Assembly (NCBI GenBank): GCA_021323735.1
Contig: JAJPKM010000035.1
Location: 1 to 64,000, forward strand
From: Gammaproteobacteria bacterium
GTDB taxonomy: Bacteria; Pseudomonadota; Gammaproteobacteria; Steroidobacterales; Steroidobacteraceae
Direction: 5' to 3'
Length of the DNA: 64,000 nt
Shown: positions 18,247-27,123 of the stretch, piece after piece
How positions within the stretch are numbered: the first letter of the stretch is position 1
Layout: the number at the start of each line of letters is the position of its first letter
Translations under genes and position numbers: made by a program
Notes under the pieces: generated by a model
What the model saw: only the letters and a program-made list of their open reading frames with translations
Told to the model about the DNA's origin: nothing
Database searches by the model: none

Positions 18247-19485
18247 TTATTTCAGGTCATTTGACAGATACGGCAGCAGCAAGCCCTGCTCGCTACTGGC
18301 GATGAAGGGGCGGCTGGCGGGAAACAAGCTTGGAATATTGACCACCTGCAATAGTACCCACAGTCGCATGAAACGCTCGCGGTAGCGCACCCTACTGCCG
18401 CGCTTTTCCAAAATCGCATTGTTGCCTTTCAAGAAGGGACGCAGTGCCGCGCCCACCGAGCTGTTGTTTTTGAAGCCCGCGAAGCGAATAAAAGAGTCGG
18501 TGGAGGTCTCTTCATCTTCCCGGATAGCGGTGGCAAAGAGCACGCGCCGTTGTGCAGGAGTAGCCGATTCAAGGATCAGTTCACCACGCCGGCTCACCTC
18601 GGCGAGCAGCGCCGAAAACGCGCGTTTGAGCTCCTCTTGCCCCAAGCGCCCCGGTGTCGATTGTGTCCACAAGTGATAGGCAAGCTGTTGCTGGTCATTC
18701 GGCGATTCCCCAGCCAAGGCAAAAATCGCCTGCAGGGTGTCCGCGGACAATTCGCGCTTACCGCGCGCGAATTGCTCCTTGAAGAATTTCGCCATGTCCG
18801 CTTGTGGGATCGGCCCCACATCGAGAATCGTCGCGGATTGGTAAAAATGACTGCGCTCTGCGGTAAAGAGTTCGAGCATTGAGCCCCGGGCACTGCCGGC
18901 GAAGAGGTAAGCTACATGGGTGTGACGCTGGATTTCGGCACGCAGCACTCCGAGCAAGTGACGCGCCTCGCGCTCCTCAAGATTCTCGACGATCTCCTGG
19001 AACTCGTCGAAGAACACCACCAGCGGCCGCCAGTGACTCGCCCGCTCGATTGCGTCCATGGCGCGAATCACGGTAGAAGCCTTTGGCTTAGTCCGAGCGC
19101 TCACCGAAAAAATTCCATGCAAGCTCAAATTCACTTCGCCGATGAACGTAAGGGCCTCTTTCAGGGGTTCCGGCAGGTGCTTGGTGAGCGCCCGATGCGC
19201 TTCGAGCGTCGTCGAGAGCCGCAGTAGCAGCCGATCAATGAAATCCTCAACGGAGTCGAGGCCTCGCAGATCAACCGCCACTAGCACCCGATCCGGCCGG
19301 GTCAGCGTATGCTCGACCAAGCTCGATTTACCCATACGCCGGTCACCGAGTAGAACGATTCGTCGCTGATGGGCGGCCGCCTCAAGTACGCTCGACTCGA
19401 GCTGGGGGCGCGAACAGAAGGGTTTACCCGGGATCAGCACCTGGCCATATACAAAGGGATTGGGAATCGTCGCGGCGGTACTCAT
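18247..19485 (-). CDS. AAA (archaeal-type/STAND-like) ATPase inserted between virB3 and virB4
   Basis: A 412-residue protein with a P-loop (LGDRRMGKSSLVEHTL, residues about 45-60), a Walker B strand followed by FDEFQEI, and a sensor-like FAGSARGSML. A C-terminal region (TPAQRRVLFATAI to WVLLQVV) resembles the winged-helix end of PF01637-type ATPases. This family occurs in regulators and in defence or toxin-like genes; no partner gene is present. The ATG at 19485 has GAGTG upstream, and an in-frame GTG at 19512 is an alternative. It opposes the T4SS genes and has its own palindromic operator (19520-19547), so it appears to be an independently expressed cargo gene. Confidence 0.75.
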   Translation of the reverse strand: MSTAATIPNPFVYGQVLIPGKPFCSRPQLESSVLEAAAHQRRIVLLGDRRMGKSSLVEHTLTRPDRVLVAVDLRGLDSVEDFIDRLLLRLSTTLEAHRALTKHLPEPLKEALTFIGEVNLSLHGIFSVSARTKPKASTVIRAMDAIERASHWRPLVVFFDEFQEIVENLEEREARHLLGVLRAEIQRHTHVAYLFAGSARGSMLELFTAERSHFYQSATILDVGPIPQADMAKFFKEQFARGKRELSADTLQAIFALAGESPNDQQQLAYHLWTQSTPGRLGQEELKRAFSALLAEVSRRGELILESATPAQRRVLFATAIREDEETSTDSFIRFAGFKNNSSVGAALRPFLKGNNAILEKRGSRVRYRERFMRLWVLLQVVNIPSLFPASRPFIASSEQGLLLPYLSNDLK

Positions 19486-19945
19486 GGCATCACTCGCTGT
19501 GAGTTTCAACACTGATAAATGTTAAATTTAACACAAATATGTGTTAATCGACAACCAATGGTAACGCAAGCCCGACGCGGGCGTTTGCAACTCTCGTGAC
19601 GTGCAGTCTATTTTCCGGATGTGTTCCTGTTAGTGAGCTGCACTCGACTCAAAGGACCTAAGATTCGGAGCGCACTGCCCGATTCCGGTGAGGCCAAGCG
19701 TGAGCAGGGCATGCTTTTTTTGCGCAGATTGGTGAATAGGGTAACGACTTTCCGTTTTTACGCGAACTCAACAGTTAGTCGGATTCAGTTTCTGGGGAGC
19801 TTCTCCCAGACTGCCTGCCACGCGACGGACGAAATTTCTCGCGCCGCGCAGTACGGCAGTCAATACTCATGAACAGCTTCACAATGACACCTGTCGCCAA
19901 CGTTGTCGGAGTACTGAGGGCGATGCAGAGCATGGAGGTTGCATC
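19486..19945. other. Intergenic region between ATPase and virB4
   Basis: About 460 bases. The left end holds the palindromic operator and an AT-rich promoter zone for the ATPase. The right end holds an ssb-like open frame that runs into virB4. A frame at 19621-19872 starts at GTG, lacks a ribosome site and resembles nothing I know, so I do not call it. Confidence 0.5.
19520..19547. promoter_or_regulatory. Overlapping palindromic operator upstream of the AAA ATPase
   Basis: TGTTAAATTTAACA (19520-19533) is a perfect 14-bp palindrome. It shares its right half with TTAACACAAATATGTGTTAA (19528-19547), an 8-bp inverted repeat around AATA. Together they give three TTAACA-type half sites in an AT-rich island directly before the ATPase start. 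The placement suits repression of that gene by a dimeric regulator. Confidence 0.6.
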
Positions 19946-19958
19946 GTGCGGACACTGA
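19869..19958 (+). pseudogene. ssb-like N-terminal remnant or leader ORF before virB4
   Basis: A 29-codon frame starting MNSFTMTPVANVV. Its first codons closely resemble the ssb start (MNSFTITAVGNLA), also at DNA level, and then diverge. It ends in TGA after overlapping the virB4 start by 13 bases. It has no clear ribosome site. It may be a relic of a second ssb copy or a short leader that couples translation to virB4. Confidence 0.35.
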
Positions 19959-22411
19959 AGCGCGCGGCTGCTTTACGCCGCGAAATTTCCGCCGCCGATC
20001 GGATTCCTTACGCTGCGCACGTCGCGCCGTCGATTGTCAGGACAGTCTACGGCGACTATATCCAGGCGTTTCGCCTCGGCGGCGCGAGTTTCGAAAGCAG
20101 CGATGATGGCGAGCTCAACAACTGGCACGAACGACTGAATGTCTTGTGGCGCAACATCGCCGGTCCGAATGTAGCCCTATGGACTCATGTGATTCGGCGC
20201 CGGGCCGGAATTGCCGCCGGTGCGGGGGCGCGCGGATCCTCCGAGTGCTTTTTCGCGGATGGGTTGCATGAGAAATACCGCCGTCGCCTGGCGAACGAAA
20301 CGCTGATGATGAACGAAGTGTACCTTGCCGTGGTGCATCGTCCGACCGCCGGCATGGCTGGCGGACTCGTGTCGAAGTTGCTCGCGGGAGTGCAGCCCCG
20401 TTCGACAATCATATTGGCCGACGCGCTCGATGCGTGCGAAAAACTCGCGCAGATCTTGCAAGCGTCGCTGGCGCGATACGAACCTGAACTGCTGGGTGTC
20501 TATCAGACCGCGAACCGTTGGTGTTCATCGTTGCTCGAATACCTGGGCCTGCTGGTCAACGCCGAGGGACAGTGCATACCGCTGCCCATGGGACCATTGA
20601 ACGCCGCGCTGGCCACCTCCCGGCTGTTGTTTGGCACCGAGGCGATCGAATACCGTTCGCCGGTCGGCATCCGGGTCGGCGCAATATTGGGCATCAAGGA
20701 GTATCCGACGCCCAGTGTTGTGGGCATGTACGATCGGCTCTTGTGCGCGCCGTTTGCATTTGTCGCGACGCAGTCCTTTTCATTCCTGACCAAGTCCACC
20801 GGCCAGTCCTTGCTACAGCGCCAATTCAACCGAATGGCCAACGCCGGCGATTTCGCGGTATCACAAGCCGCAGAGCTCAAAGAAGCTCTCGACGCGCTGA
20901 CCAGCAACGAGTTCGCGATGGGTGATCATCATTTCTCACTGCAGGTGCTTGCCGACATCGTGGAAACAGATACGGGGTTGGCGGCCGCCCGGCTCAAGCC
21001 GCTCAACGATGCGATCGCCCTGGCTCGCAGCTATCTGGCGGACACCGGTATGCTGGTCGCCCGGGAAGACTTGGCCTTGGAGGCTGCCTTTTGGTCGCAG
21101 CTGCCGGGAAATTTCCCTTTGCGGCCGCGCAAGGCGCCGATTACCTCGCGAAATTTCGCAGCCATGTCGCCATTCCACAATCATCCCCTCGGCCGCGAGC
21201 ATGACAATCACTGGGGCGACGCCTTGAGTCTGTTCATCACCAGCGCCCGTTCTCCTTACTACTTTTCGCTGCATGCGAGCGATCCGTCGGATCCCGATGG
21301 CGGGAGCCGCAAGGACACCGGTCATACGCTGATTTGTGGTCCTACCGGCTCGGGGAAGACGGTTTTCATTGGTTTCCTGGTCGCCATGCTTGCCCGCCAG
21401 GGCGCCACCCAGGTGATTTTCGATAAGGACTGCGGCCTGGAGATCTTGGTGCGCGCGCTTGGCGGCGACTACCTGCCGTTGAAGAATGGAAGCCCGACCG
21501 GCTTCAATCCTCTGCAGCTCCCAGCCACTCCCGGCAACGTGGAATTCTTGAAAACTTGGTTGCGTGAATTGAGTGGCACGGAACATCGATCCTCCCACCG
21601 GGACGCGAGCGCAGTTCGTGAGAGTGCCGACCTGGATCAGGCATTGCGCGGTACCTTAGGTCTGGAGCCGGCTTCGCGACGACTGTCGCGTCTGGTGGAA
21701 TTTCTCGATCCCACTGATCCTGAAGGGCTTCACGCGCGACTTTCCCGCTGGTGCCATTTGCACCGCGGCGACTATGCCTGGGTATTCGACAACCCTCGCG
21801 ACACCGTGGTGTCGCGATTGTCGCGCCACGCACTGGTGGGATTCGACGTGACCGAATTTCTCGACCATGAGCTCACGCGCGCACCCATCACGCTGTATCT
21901 TTTCCATCTGGTACGCCAGCTTCTCGACGGCCGCCGGTTGGTGTGCTGGATGGACGAGTTCTGGCGCCTGCTCAGCGACCGCGCCTTCGAGAACTTCGCG
22001 AAAGATGGGCCCAAGACATGGCGCAAATTGAATGCCGTCATGTGCCTGGCCACTCAAAGCCCGAGTGACGTGCTGGACAGCCCCATCAGCCGCACGCTCG
22101 TGGAGCAGACGCCGACCAAGGTGTTTTTCCCGAATTCCGACGCGGATCGCGAGGAATACACCCAAGGATTCGGTCTCACGGAACGTGAATACCAGTTGAT
22201 CAAGGAGCAATTGGAACCGGGGTCACGCATGTTCCTGGTCAAACAGGCGCATCACAGCGTGGTGTGCCAATTGGATTTGAAGGGTTTCGACGGCGAATTG
22301 GCGGTGATCTCAGGCCGCACCCAGCAAGTTCAGCTCATGCAGCGAATCATTTCATCCACCGGCGCCGATCCCAAAGCTTGGTTGCCGCAGTTCCTCGCCG
22401 CACAACATTGA
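19946..22411 (+). CDS. virB4: VirB4-family conjugative transfer ATPase
   Basis: An 821-residue protein starting at GTG, with GGAGG 7 bases upstream. The Walker A motif CGPTGSGKTVF lies near residues 464-475. Downstream come the DKDCGLEILVRALGG strand, VCWMDEFWRLL (Walker B) and CLATQSPSDVLDS. The long N-terminal half is the VirB3/VirB6-contacting domain of CagE/TrbE/VirB family ATPases. It powers pilus assembly and substrate transfer at the inner membrane. The full length suggests it is functional despite the upstream insertion. virB5 follows after 11 bases. Confidence 0.93.
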   Translation: MRTLKRAAALRREISAADRIPYAAHVAPSIVRTVYGDYIQAFRLGGASFESSDDGELNNWHERLNVLWRNIAGPNVALWTHVIRRRAGIAAGAGARGSSECFFADGLHEKYRRRLANETLMMNEVYLAVVHRPTAGMAGGLVSKLLAGVQPRSTIILADALDACEKLAQILQASLARYEPELLGVYQTANRWCSSLLEYLGLLVNAEGQCIPLPMGPLNAALATSRLLFGTEAIEYRSPVGIRVGAILGIKEYPTPSVVGMYDRLLCAPFAFVATQSFSFLTKSTGQSLLQRQFNRMANAGDFAVSQAAELKEALDALTSNEFAMGDHHFSLQVLADIVETDTGLAAARLKPLNDAIALARSYLADTGMLVAREDLALEAAFWSQLPGNFPLRPRKAPITSRNFAAMSPFHNHPLGREHDNHWGDALSLFITSARSPYYFSLHASDPSDPDGGSRKDTGHTLICGPTGSGKTVFIGFLVAMLARQGATQVIFDKDCGLEILVRALGGDYLPLKNGSPTGFNPLQLPATPGNVEFLKTWLRELSGTEHRSSHRDASAVRESADLDQALRGTLGLEPASRRLSRLVEFLDPTDPEGLHARLSRWCHLHRGDYAWVFDNPRDTVVSRLSRHALVGFDVTEFLDHELTRAPITLYLFHLVRQLLDGRRLVCWMDEFWRLLSDRAFENFAKDGPKTWRKLNAVMCLATQSPSDVLDSPISRTLVEQTPTKVFFPNSDADREEYTQGFGLTEREYQLIKEQLEPGSRMFLVKQAHHSVVCQLDLKGFDGELAVISGRTQQVQLMQRIISSTGADPKAWLPQFLAAQH

Positions 22412-22422
22412 AGGAGCAAGTC

Positions 22423-23133
22423 ATGCGTAGCCTCAAATTTTGTCTGCCGATCGCATTCCTGGCCGCATCGATGCTGAAAGTCCCCACAGCCCTGGCACAA
22501 TGGGCGGTCGTCGATGCGCCCGCCATCGTGCAATTGATTCAAGAAGTACAAACCACGGCGCAGCAGCTGGCCACCGCGAAAGCTCAGCTGCTGCAGGCCG
22601 AGCAATCACTGCAAACCATGACCGGCGATCGCGGTATGGCGCAGCTGTTGAACGGAACAGTACGAAACTACCTGCCGTCGAACTGGGCGCAGGTGAGCGG
22701 AGTTCTTCAAGGCGCCGGCGGATTCTCTGCCCTGTCGACGGATGTGCAAAGCGTGATGAGCACCAATGCAGTTCTTTCGCCCCAGCGGTTGGCGAACCTG
22801 CCGGCCGGCGGGCAGCAGCTCGTCCAGAGTGAACGGCAGTGGAGTGCCATGCAGCAGGCCTTGTCGCATCAGGCGCTGTCCGGCGCCAGCGACCGCTTTG
22901 CATCGATTCAGCGTCTCATTTCGGCCATCTCCGGTGCCGCCGATCAGAAAGGAATATTGGATCTGCAGGCGCGGATCAGCGCAGAGCTTGGCATGCTGCA
23001 AAACGAGCAGATCAAGGTCCAGATTCTCAATCAATCCGTGCAGGGGCAGCAGGCTGCTCTGCGGCAGCAGGTCCGCGAACTGGTCATCGATGGCCACGGC
23101 AGTTTCAACGGCCGTTTTCAGCCGATTCCCTGA
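22423..23133 (+). CDS. virB5: VirB5/TrbJ-like minor pilus protein
   Basis: A 236-residue exported protein. The ATG at 22423 has AAGGAG directly upstream and gives a clean signal peptide (FLPI..MLKVPTALAQ type, cleaved near residue 26). The mature part is helical, with VQLIQEVQTTAQQLATAKAQL and a C-terminal amphipathic stretch (GMLQNEQIKVQILNQSVQGQ), as in TrbJ/VirB5 proteins that sit at the pilus tip. It lies between virB4 and virB6, the expected place. Confidence 0.82.
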   Translation: MRSLKFCLPIAFLAASMLKVPTALAQWAVVDAPAIVQLIQEVQTTAQQLATAKAQLLQAEQSLQTMTGDRGMAQLLNGTVRNYLPSNWAQVSGVLQGAGGFSALSTDVQSVMSTNAVLSPQRLANLPAGGQQLVQSERQWSAMQQALSHQALSGASDRFASIQRLISAISGAADQKGILDLQARISAELGMLQNEQIKVQILNQSVQGQQAALRQQVRELVIDGHGSFNGRFQPIP

Positions 23134-23139
23134 CCGCAC

Positions 23140-24198
23140 ATGGGATTCTTCGCCACATTTTGGTCATGGTTGAATGGGCAGCTCGCGGCCTACATCGGCG
23201 ACAACACATCGCGATTGGCAGCCGCCCTCGAGCCGGCCGTCGTCACGCTCGCGACCATCTACGTCATGGCATGGGGCTATTTGCACCTGACCGGAAAGAT
23301 CGCTGAACCATTCGAGGCGGGTTTGAAGCGCGTAGCATTGATCGCCTTGATCCTCGGCGTGGGCTTGAGACTTTGGCTCTATAACACGGTCATCGTCGAT
23401 ACCTTTTATAGCGCTCCTGCGCAACTCGTAGCGTCGGTGGTAGGGGCGAGCGATCCTGTGGGAACCATCGATGCCATTTGGGACAGCGGCGGCACGGTAG
23501 CCGGGAACCTGTGGCAAAAGGGCGGCTTGCTCTCGGGTGACTTGGGATTCTACCTGGCAGGTGCCGTGGTCTGGTGCCTCATCGGCGCACTGTGCGTCTA
23601 TGCGATGTTCCTGATCGCCTTGTCGAGCATCGCGCTTGCCGTGCTGCTGGCATTGGGGCCCTTGTTTATCGCGTTCCTCTTCTTCGACGCCACGCGGCGA
23701 TTCTTCACGGCCTGGATTGCCCAGCTGGCCAACTACGGCTTCATCACCATCCTCACCGTGATGGTCGCGGCGCTTCTGCTGAAGGTCGTGCAGTCGTACG
23801 CGGCTCAGACGGCGGCGCGGGGCGCGGCCATTCTCACGGTAGATGCCTTGAACATGATGTTGATGGCGTTTCTGGTGTTCTTGGTATTGCGCCAGGTCAT
23901 GCCCATTGCATCGGGCTTGGCCGGCGGCGCCTCGCTCAGCACGCTCGGCATCGCTGGCCGCGGCATCTCCTCCGGATTGGCGTCATTCCGAAAGAACCAC
24001 GCCGATCCTGCCAGGAACAAGGCGCGCCCGTACGTGAGGGACACCCTGGGTGAGGTCGGCAGCGGCGCGGCCGTCAGCGGTTCGGTGGGCAGCGGATCCG
24101 TCGATAGTGGTGCCGCCGTCAACGGCGCGGCCGTTAGCGGTGTCGCCGCAGAATCGCCTCCGGTGCTCGCCCGGAGTTGGAGAAATTGGCGGCGATAG
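23140..24198 (+). CDS. virB6: VirB6/TrbL-family T4SS channel protein
   Basis: A 352-residue polytopic protein. After an N-terminal amphipathic part it has several transmembrane helices (for example VVTLATIYVMAWGYL, VALIALILGVGLRLWLY, GAVVWCLIGALCVYAMFL, LAVLLALGPLFIAFLFF and LLMAFLVFLVLRQVMP). The GPLFIAFLFFDATRRFF motif is characteristic of TrbL/VirB6. The tail after residue 300 is a Gly/Ser/Ala/Val repeat region (GSGSVDSGAAVNGAAVSG), probably disordered. It forms part of the inner-membrane channel. It starts 6 bases after virB5 without a strong ribosome site, suggesting coupled translation. Confidence 0.85.
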   Translation: MGFFATFWSWLNGQLAAYIGDNTSRLAAALEPAVVTLATIYVMAWGYLHLTGKIAEPFEAGLKRVALIALILGVGLRLWLYNTVIVDTFYSAPAQLVASVVGASDPVGTIDAIWDSGGTVAGNLWQKGGLLSGDLGFYLAGAVVWCLIGALCVYAMFLIALSSIALAVLLALGPLFIAFLFFDATRRFFTAWIAQLANYGFITILTVMVAALLLKVVQSYAAQTAARGAAILTVDALNMMLMAFLVFLVLRQVMPIASGLAGGASLSTLGIAGRGISSGLASFRKNHADPARNKARPYVRDTLGEVGSGAAVSGSVGSGSVDSGAAVNGAAVSGVAAESPPVLARSWRNWRR

Positions 24199-24231
24199 GA
24201 AAGGACACTGATCTTTTACCAAGGATGGTTT

Positions 24232-24387
24232 ATGCGTGTGATGATTTGTCTCCTTCTCTTGTTGAGCGCCTGTTCCACACCCGCAGTTCGCTGCGACAGG
24301 CACCTCGAACCGATCAATGCGCCTGCCGCCAAGATTGCACCGGTCGCAGGGATCGCAGCCGCATCGACGGATCGGAGGCGGCCGTGA
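24232..24387 (+). CDS. virB7: VirB7-like lipoprotein (51 residues)
   Basis: A very short gene. The protein starts MRVMICLLLLLSACSTP, a lipoprotein signal with lipobox LSAC (Cys14). A second Cys lies at position 21 (VRCDRHLEPINAP), then a Pro/Ala-rich tail follows. Outer-membrane VirB7 lipoproteins have this size and stabilise VirB9. AAGGA lies about 7 bases upstream. Its TGA overlaps the GTG of virB8 by 4 bases. Size, lipobox and exact position between virB6 and virB8 support the call. Confidence 0.75.
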   Translation: MRVMICLLLLLSACSTPAVRCDRHLEPINAPAAKIAPVAGIAAASTDRRRP

Positions 24388-25133
24388 CGGGAGTACCGGC
24401 CCTCGAAGCATACTTTGCCGAGGCCGAGTCTTGGGATGCCGACCGTGCCGCGCAATCACGACGCAGCGCTCGCACCGCATGGTGGGTGGCTGCGGCGGGT
24501 TGGCTGTGTGCCATTGCCAGCGCGCTGGCCCTCGCGCTGCTTATGCCGCTGAAACAAGTGATTCCCTACCTGGTGCGGGTCGACGGGAGCACCGGCATTG
24601 TGGATGTCGTGCCGGTCTTCACCGGCCCCGCGACACCTGAAGAGGCGGTTACACGCTATTTTCTCACGCACTACGTGAGCGTATGCGAGCGCTTCAACTT
24701 TGCCACCGCTGAGAGCGATTATGAGGAGTGCGGTGCCCTTCATTCGGCACAGCGCAATCAGGCTTGGTATGCGCTGTGGACGGCGACCAACCCGAACTCG
24801 CCGCTGAATGTGCACAAAGACGGCAGCACCGTTCGAGTCCAAGTCAATTCGGTGAGCTTTTTTACTCGTGCCAGCGGCCTGACCGATCTCGCCCAAGTGC
24901 GGTATCTAAAAGCGGCGCGGCAGGGAGCCGGCGCCGAAGAAGTCTTCACCCACTGGGTCGCAACCGTTCAATACGCCTATGGCGAAGCGGCCAAGGATCC
25001 GAGGACCCGCCGCTGGAATCCCTTGGGCTTCAAAATCTTGGACTTCCGTTCAGAGCCCGAACTCGTTGGCGAAACGCCGGCGAAGGACTCGGCAGCGATG
25101 AAGGAGTCGACAGTGGCGAAGGAGACACGATGA
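24384..25133 (+). CDS. virB8: VirB8-family T4SS assembly protein
   Basis: A 249-residue bitopic protein starting at a GTG that overlaps the virB7 stop. The cytoplasmic N-terminus is followed by one transmembrane helix (WVAAAGWLCAIASALALALLM). The periplasmic domain has VIPYLVRVDGSTGIVDVVP, YFLTHYVSVCERFNF and the C-terminal WNPLGFKILDFRSEPEL, all typical of VirB8. It nucleates the inner-membrane complex and contacts VirB9 and VirB10. The ATGA overlap with virB9 shows translational coupling. Confidence 0.9.
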   Translation: MTGVPALEAYFAEAESWDADRAAQSRRSARTAWWVAAAGWLCAIASALALALLMPLKQVIPYLVRVDGSTGIVDVVPVFTGPATPEEAVTRYFLTHYVSVCERFNFATAESDYEECGALHSAQRNQAWYALWTATNPNSPLNVHKDGSTVRVQVNSVSFFTRASGLTDLAQVRYLKAARQGAGAEEVFTHWVATVQYAYGEAAKDPRTRRWNPLGFKILDFRSEPELVGETPAKDSAAMKESTVAKETR

Positions 25134-25957
25134 GCGCACGCACACAAACCCCAATGCTAAGTATCTGCGCGTTTGGCCTTGCGGCAACGGCCTGGCTGGC
25201 CGGCGCCCGGGCGGAAACCGTTCCGGCGAAGGGCTCGGTCGATGCCCGAATCCGAACCGCCATTTACGACGGCAACGAAGTCTATCGATTGCACGGCTTC
25301 GTCGGCTATCAGATCGATTTGGAGTTCGAGCCGGGCGAAACCTTCGTCGGCTTGGGATCAGGCGATTTGGAAGGGCTGGCATTCGTCGGCCAGGAAAATC
25401 ATCTGTTCTTGAAGCCAAAGGCGGCCAAGGTCGCGACCAACCTCACGGTGTTGACCAGCCACCGGCACTACCAATTCGACTACAGCGCCTCATCGCAGCG
25501 CCCCGGCGGGGATGACCTTATCTACGCCTTGCGGTTCACCTACGCGCCATCCACGGCTAAATTCGCCGCCCAGGCCGCGGCGAAGAAGCTCGACTCGCAG
25601 TTGGAGGGTGCCTCGAGCAATCGAACCCGCAACATCGATTATTGGTATTGCGGCGAACGTACCTTGCGGCCGGCCGCCGCTTCCGATGACGGCGTACACA
25701 CGCGACTCACCTTCGCCGTGAATGCGGACCTGCCGGCGATCTTCGTGCGCAACCAGGACGATAGCGAGTCGTTGTTGAACTTCAGCGTGGATGCGGGCGA
25801 TGTGGTCATTCATCGCGTGGCACAACGCTTCATTCTGCGCCGCGGGAAGCTTACGGGATGCGTCGTCAATCGCGGATTCGCCGGCGGCGGCAAACGCCTG
25901 GAATCCGGCACAGTGGCGCCGGAGGTGGAACGGCGTGTGCAAGGAGGCGTGCCTTGA
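25130..25957 (+). CDS. virB9: VirB9/TrbG-family T4SS core protein
   Basis: A 275-residue exported protein with signal peptide ending at AGARAE. The N-terminal domain carries IYDGNEVYRLHGFVGYQIDLEF and FVGQENHLFLKPK. The C-terminal domain, which pairs with VirB7 at the outer membrane, has NIDYWYCGERTLRPAA and a late FAVNADLPAIFVRNQDDSES segment split by loops. A free Cys in DYWYCG could pair with VirB7 Cys21, as in Agrobacterium (inference). The start overlaps virB8 by 4 bases and GGAG lies just upstream. Confidence 0.9.
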   Translation: MSARTQTPMLSICAFGLAATAWLAGARAETVPAKGSVDARIRTAIYDGNEVYRLHGFVGYQIDLEFEPGETFVGLGSGDLEGLAFVGQENHLFLKPKAAKVATNLTVLTSHRHYQFDYSASSQRPGGDDLIYALRFTYAPSTAKFAAQAAAKKLDSQLEGASSNRTRNIDYWYCGERTLRPAAASDDGVHTRLTFAVNADLPAIFVRNQDDSESLLNFSVDAGDVVIHRVAQRFILRRGKLTGCVVNRGFAGGGKRLESGTVAPEVERRVQGGVP

Positions 25958-27123
25958 ACGAGCAAGAGGCCGATTCGACCGTCCGCGGCGAGCGCGACGG
26001 CACGACCCTGCGTCAGCCGCCCTCGGTTCAATCGCGAATCAGCAATGTTCTGGCGATCTCGCTCATGAGTGTGCTGGGTTTGGGCATGCTTACCTGGTAC
26101 TACGCCAACACCATGACGCGCCAATCGCGAGCCCGTCAAAGCGCGCAGGCAGCGTCTGCGAAACGAGTACAAGGCGACACGCCGCTGCCGAGCTTGGGAA
26201 GGATCGATCCGCCGCCGGCCGCGGCCGAGCGACCGCAGCCGCCGTCGCAGCTGCCGCAGGATCAGCCGGCGCCAGCCCTGGCGGCGACGCTCCGCGAGGT
26301 TCCCCTCGCACCGGCGCCGAGCAGTGCTCCCTATGGCACGCCGCCGGTAAAAACTGCGGCGCGACTCGACCTCGAACGGCAATTGTCGGGAGCGGTGTTC
26401 TCCCCGCAGAGCGCTCCGATGCCGGCCTCCGCTCCAACCTCATCCACCTCGCCGTTTCCTCCGGGCCCGGATTCGAAGGAACCCGGTGAGTTGGGTCCGC
26501 TTATGAGGCCTAGTGTGACCACGGCGGTTCGCGCGCAGGTCCTGCCCACACAAAGACTGTTGCTGCCCAAGGGCGCGTTTCTCGATTGTACCTTGGAGAC
26601 CGCCATTGACTCGACGCTGCCCGGCATGACCACGTGCGTGATGGCGACCGATACCTTCGGCGTGGATGGACAAGTCGTATTACTCGAGCGCGGCACCAAG
26701 CTGGTTGGCGAGACCCGCGGGCAGGTGCAGCAGGGTTCGGCGCGAGTGTTCGTGCTGTGGGACGAAGCGCGTACACCGGCCGGCGTCATCGTACCGCTGG
26801 CATCACCCGGCGCCGATGAGCTGGGGCGTTCCGGGCTGCCGGGAAGCGTGGACCGGCATTTTTGGGAACGCTTCGGCGCCGCCATCTTGGTGTCGATCCT
26901 CGACGGAGGCACGCAGGCCGCGGTTCAATCCAGCCGCGGCAACAACGGCACCGTGATCGTCAATCCATCCGGAACGCAGGATGTCTTGGCAGACGTGCTG
27001 AAGGGAACCATCAACATTCCCCCGACGGTGGTCAAGCATCAGGGAGACCGCATCCAGGTACTGGTGGCGAGGGATTTGGATTTCAGGTCTGTGTATGAGC
27101 TCAAATCCGCTGCCGAGCGCTAG
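25954..27123 (+). CDS. virB10: VirB10/TrbI-family T4SS core protein
   Basis: A 389-residue protein beginning at TTG, with AAGGAGG about 7 bases upstream and a 4-base overlap with virB9. It has a cytoplasmic N-terminus, one transmembrane helix (NVLAISLMSVLGLGMLTWYY), a long Pro-rich periplasmic linker and a C-terminal TrbI-type barrel. The barrel contains LLPKGAFLDCTLETAIDSTLPG, then VLLERGTKLVGETRG and WERFGAAILVSILDGG. VirB10 spans both membranes and forms the outer-membrane gate. Confidence 0.92.
   Translation: MNEQEADSTVRGERDGTTLRQPPSVQSRISNVLAISLMSVLGLGMLTWYYANTMTRQSRARQSAQAASAKRVQGDTPLPSLGRIDPPPAAAERPQPPSQLPQDQPAPALAATLREVPLAPAPSSAPYGTPPVKTAARLDLERQLSGAVFSPQSAPMPASAPTSSTSPFPPGPDSKEPGELGPLMRPSVTTAVRAQVLPTQRLLLPKGAFLDCTLETAIDSTLPGMTTCVMATDTFGVDGQVVLLERGTKLVGETRGQVQQGSARVFVLWDEARTPAGVIVPLASPGADELGRSGLPGSVDRHFWERFGAAILVSILDGGTQAAVQSSRGNNGTVIVNPSGTQDVLADVLKGTINIPPTVVKHQGDRIQVLVARDLDFRSVYELKSAAER

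Noticed and set aside
19621-19872. 83-codon frame between the ATPase and virB4
   Set aside because: GTG start without a ribosome site and no similarity to a known protein; left as intergenic.
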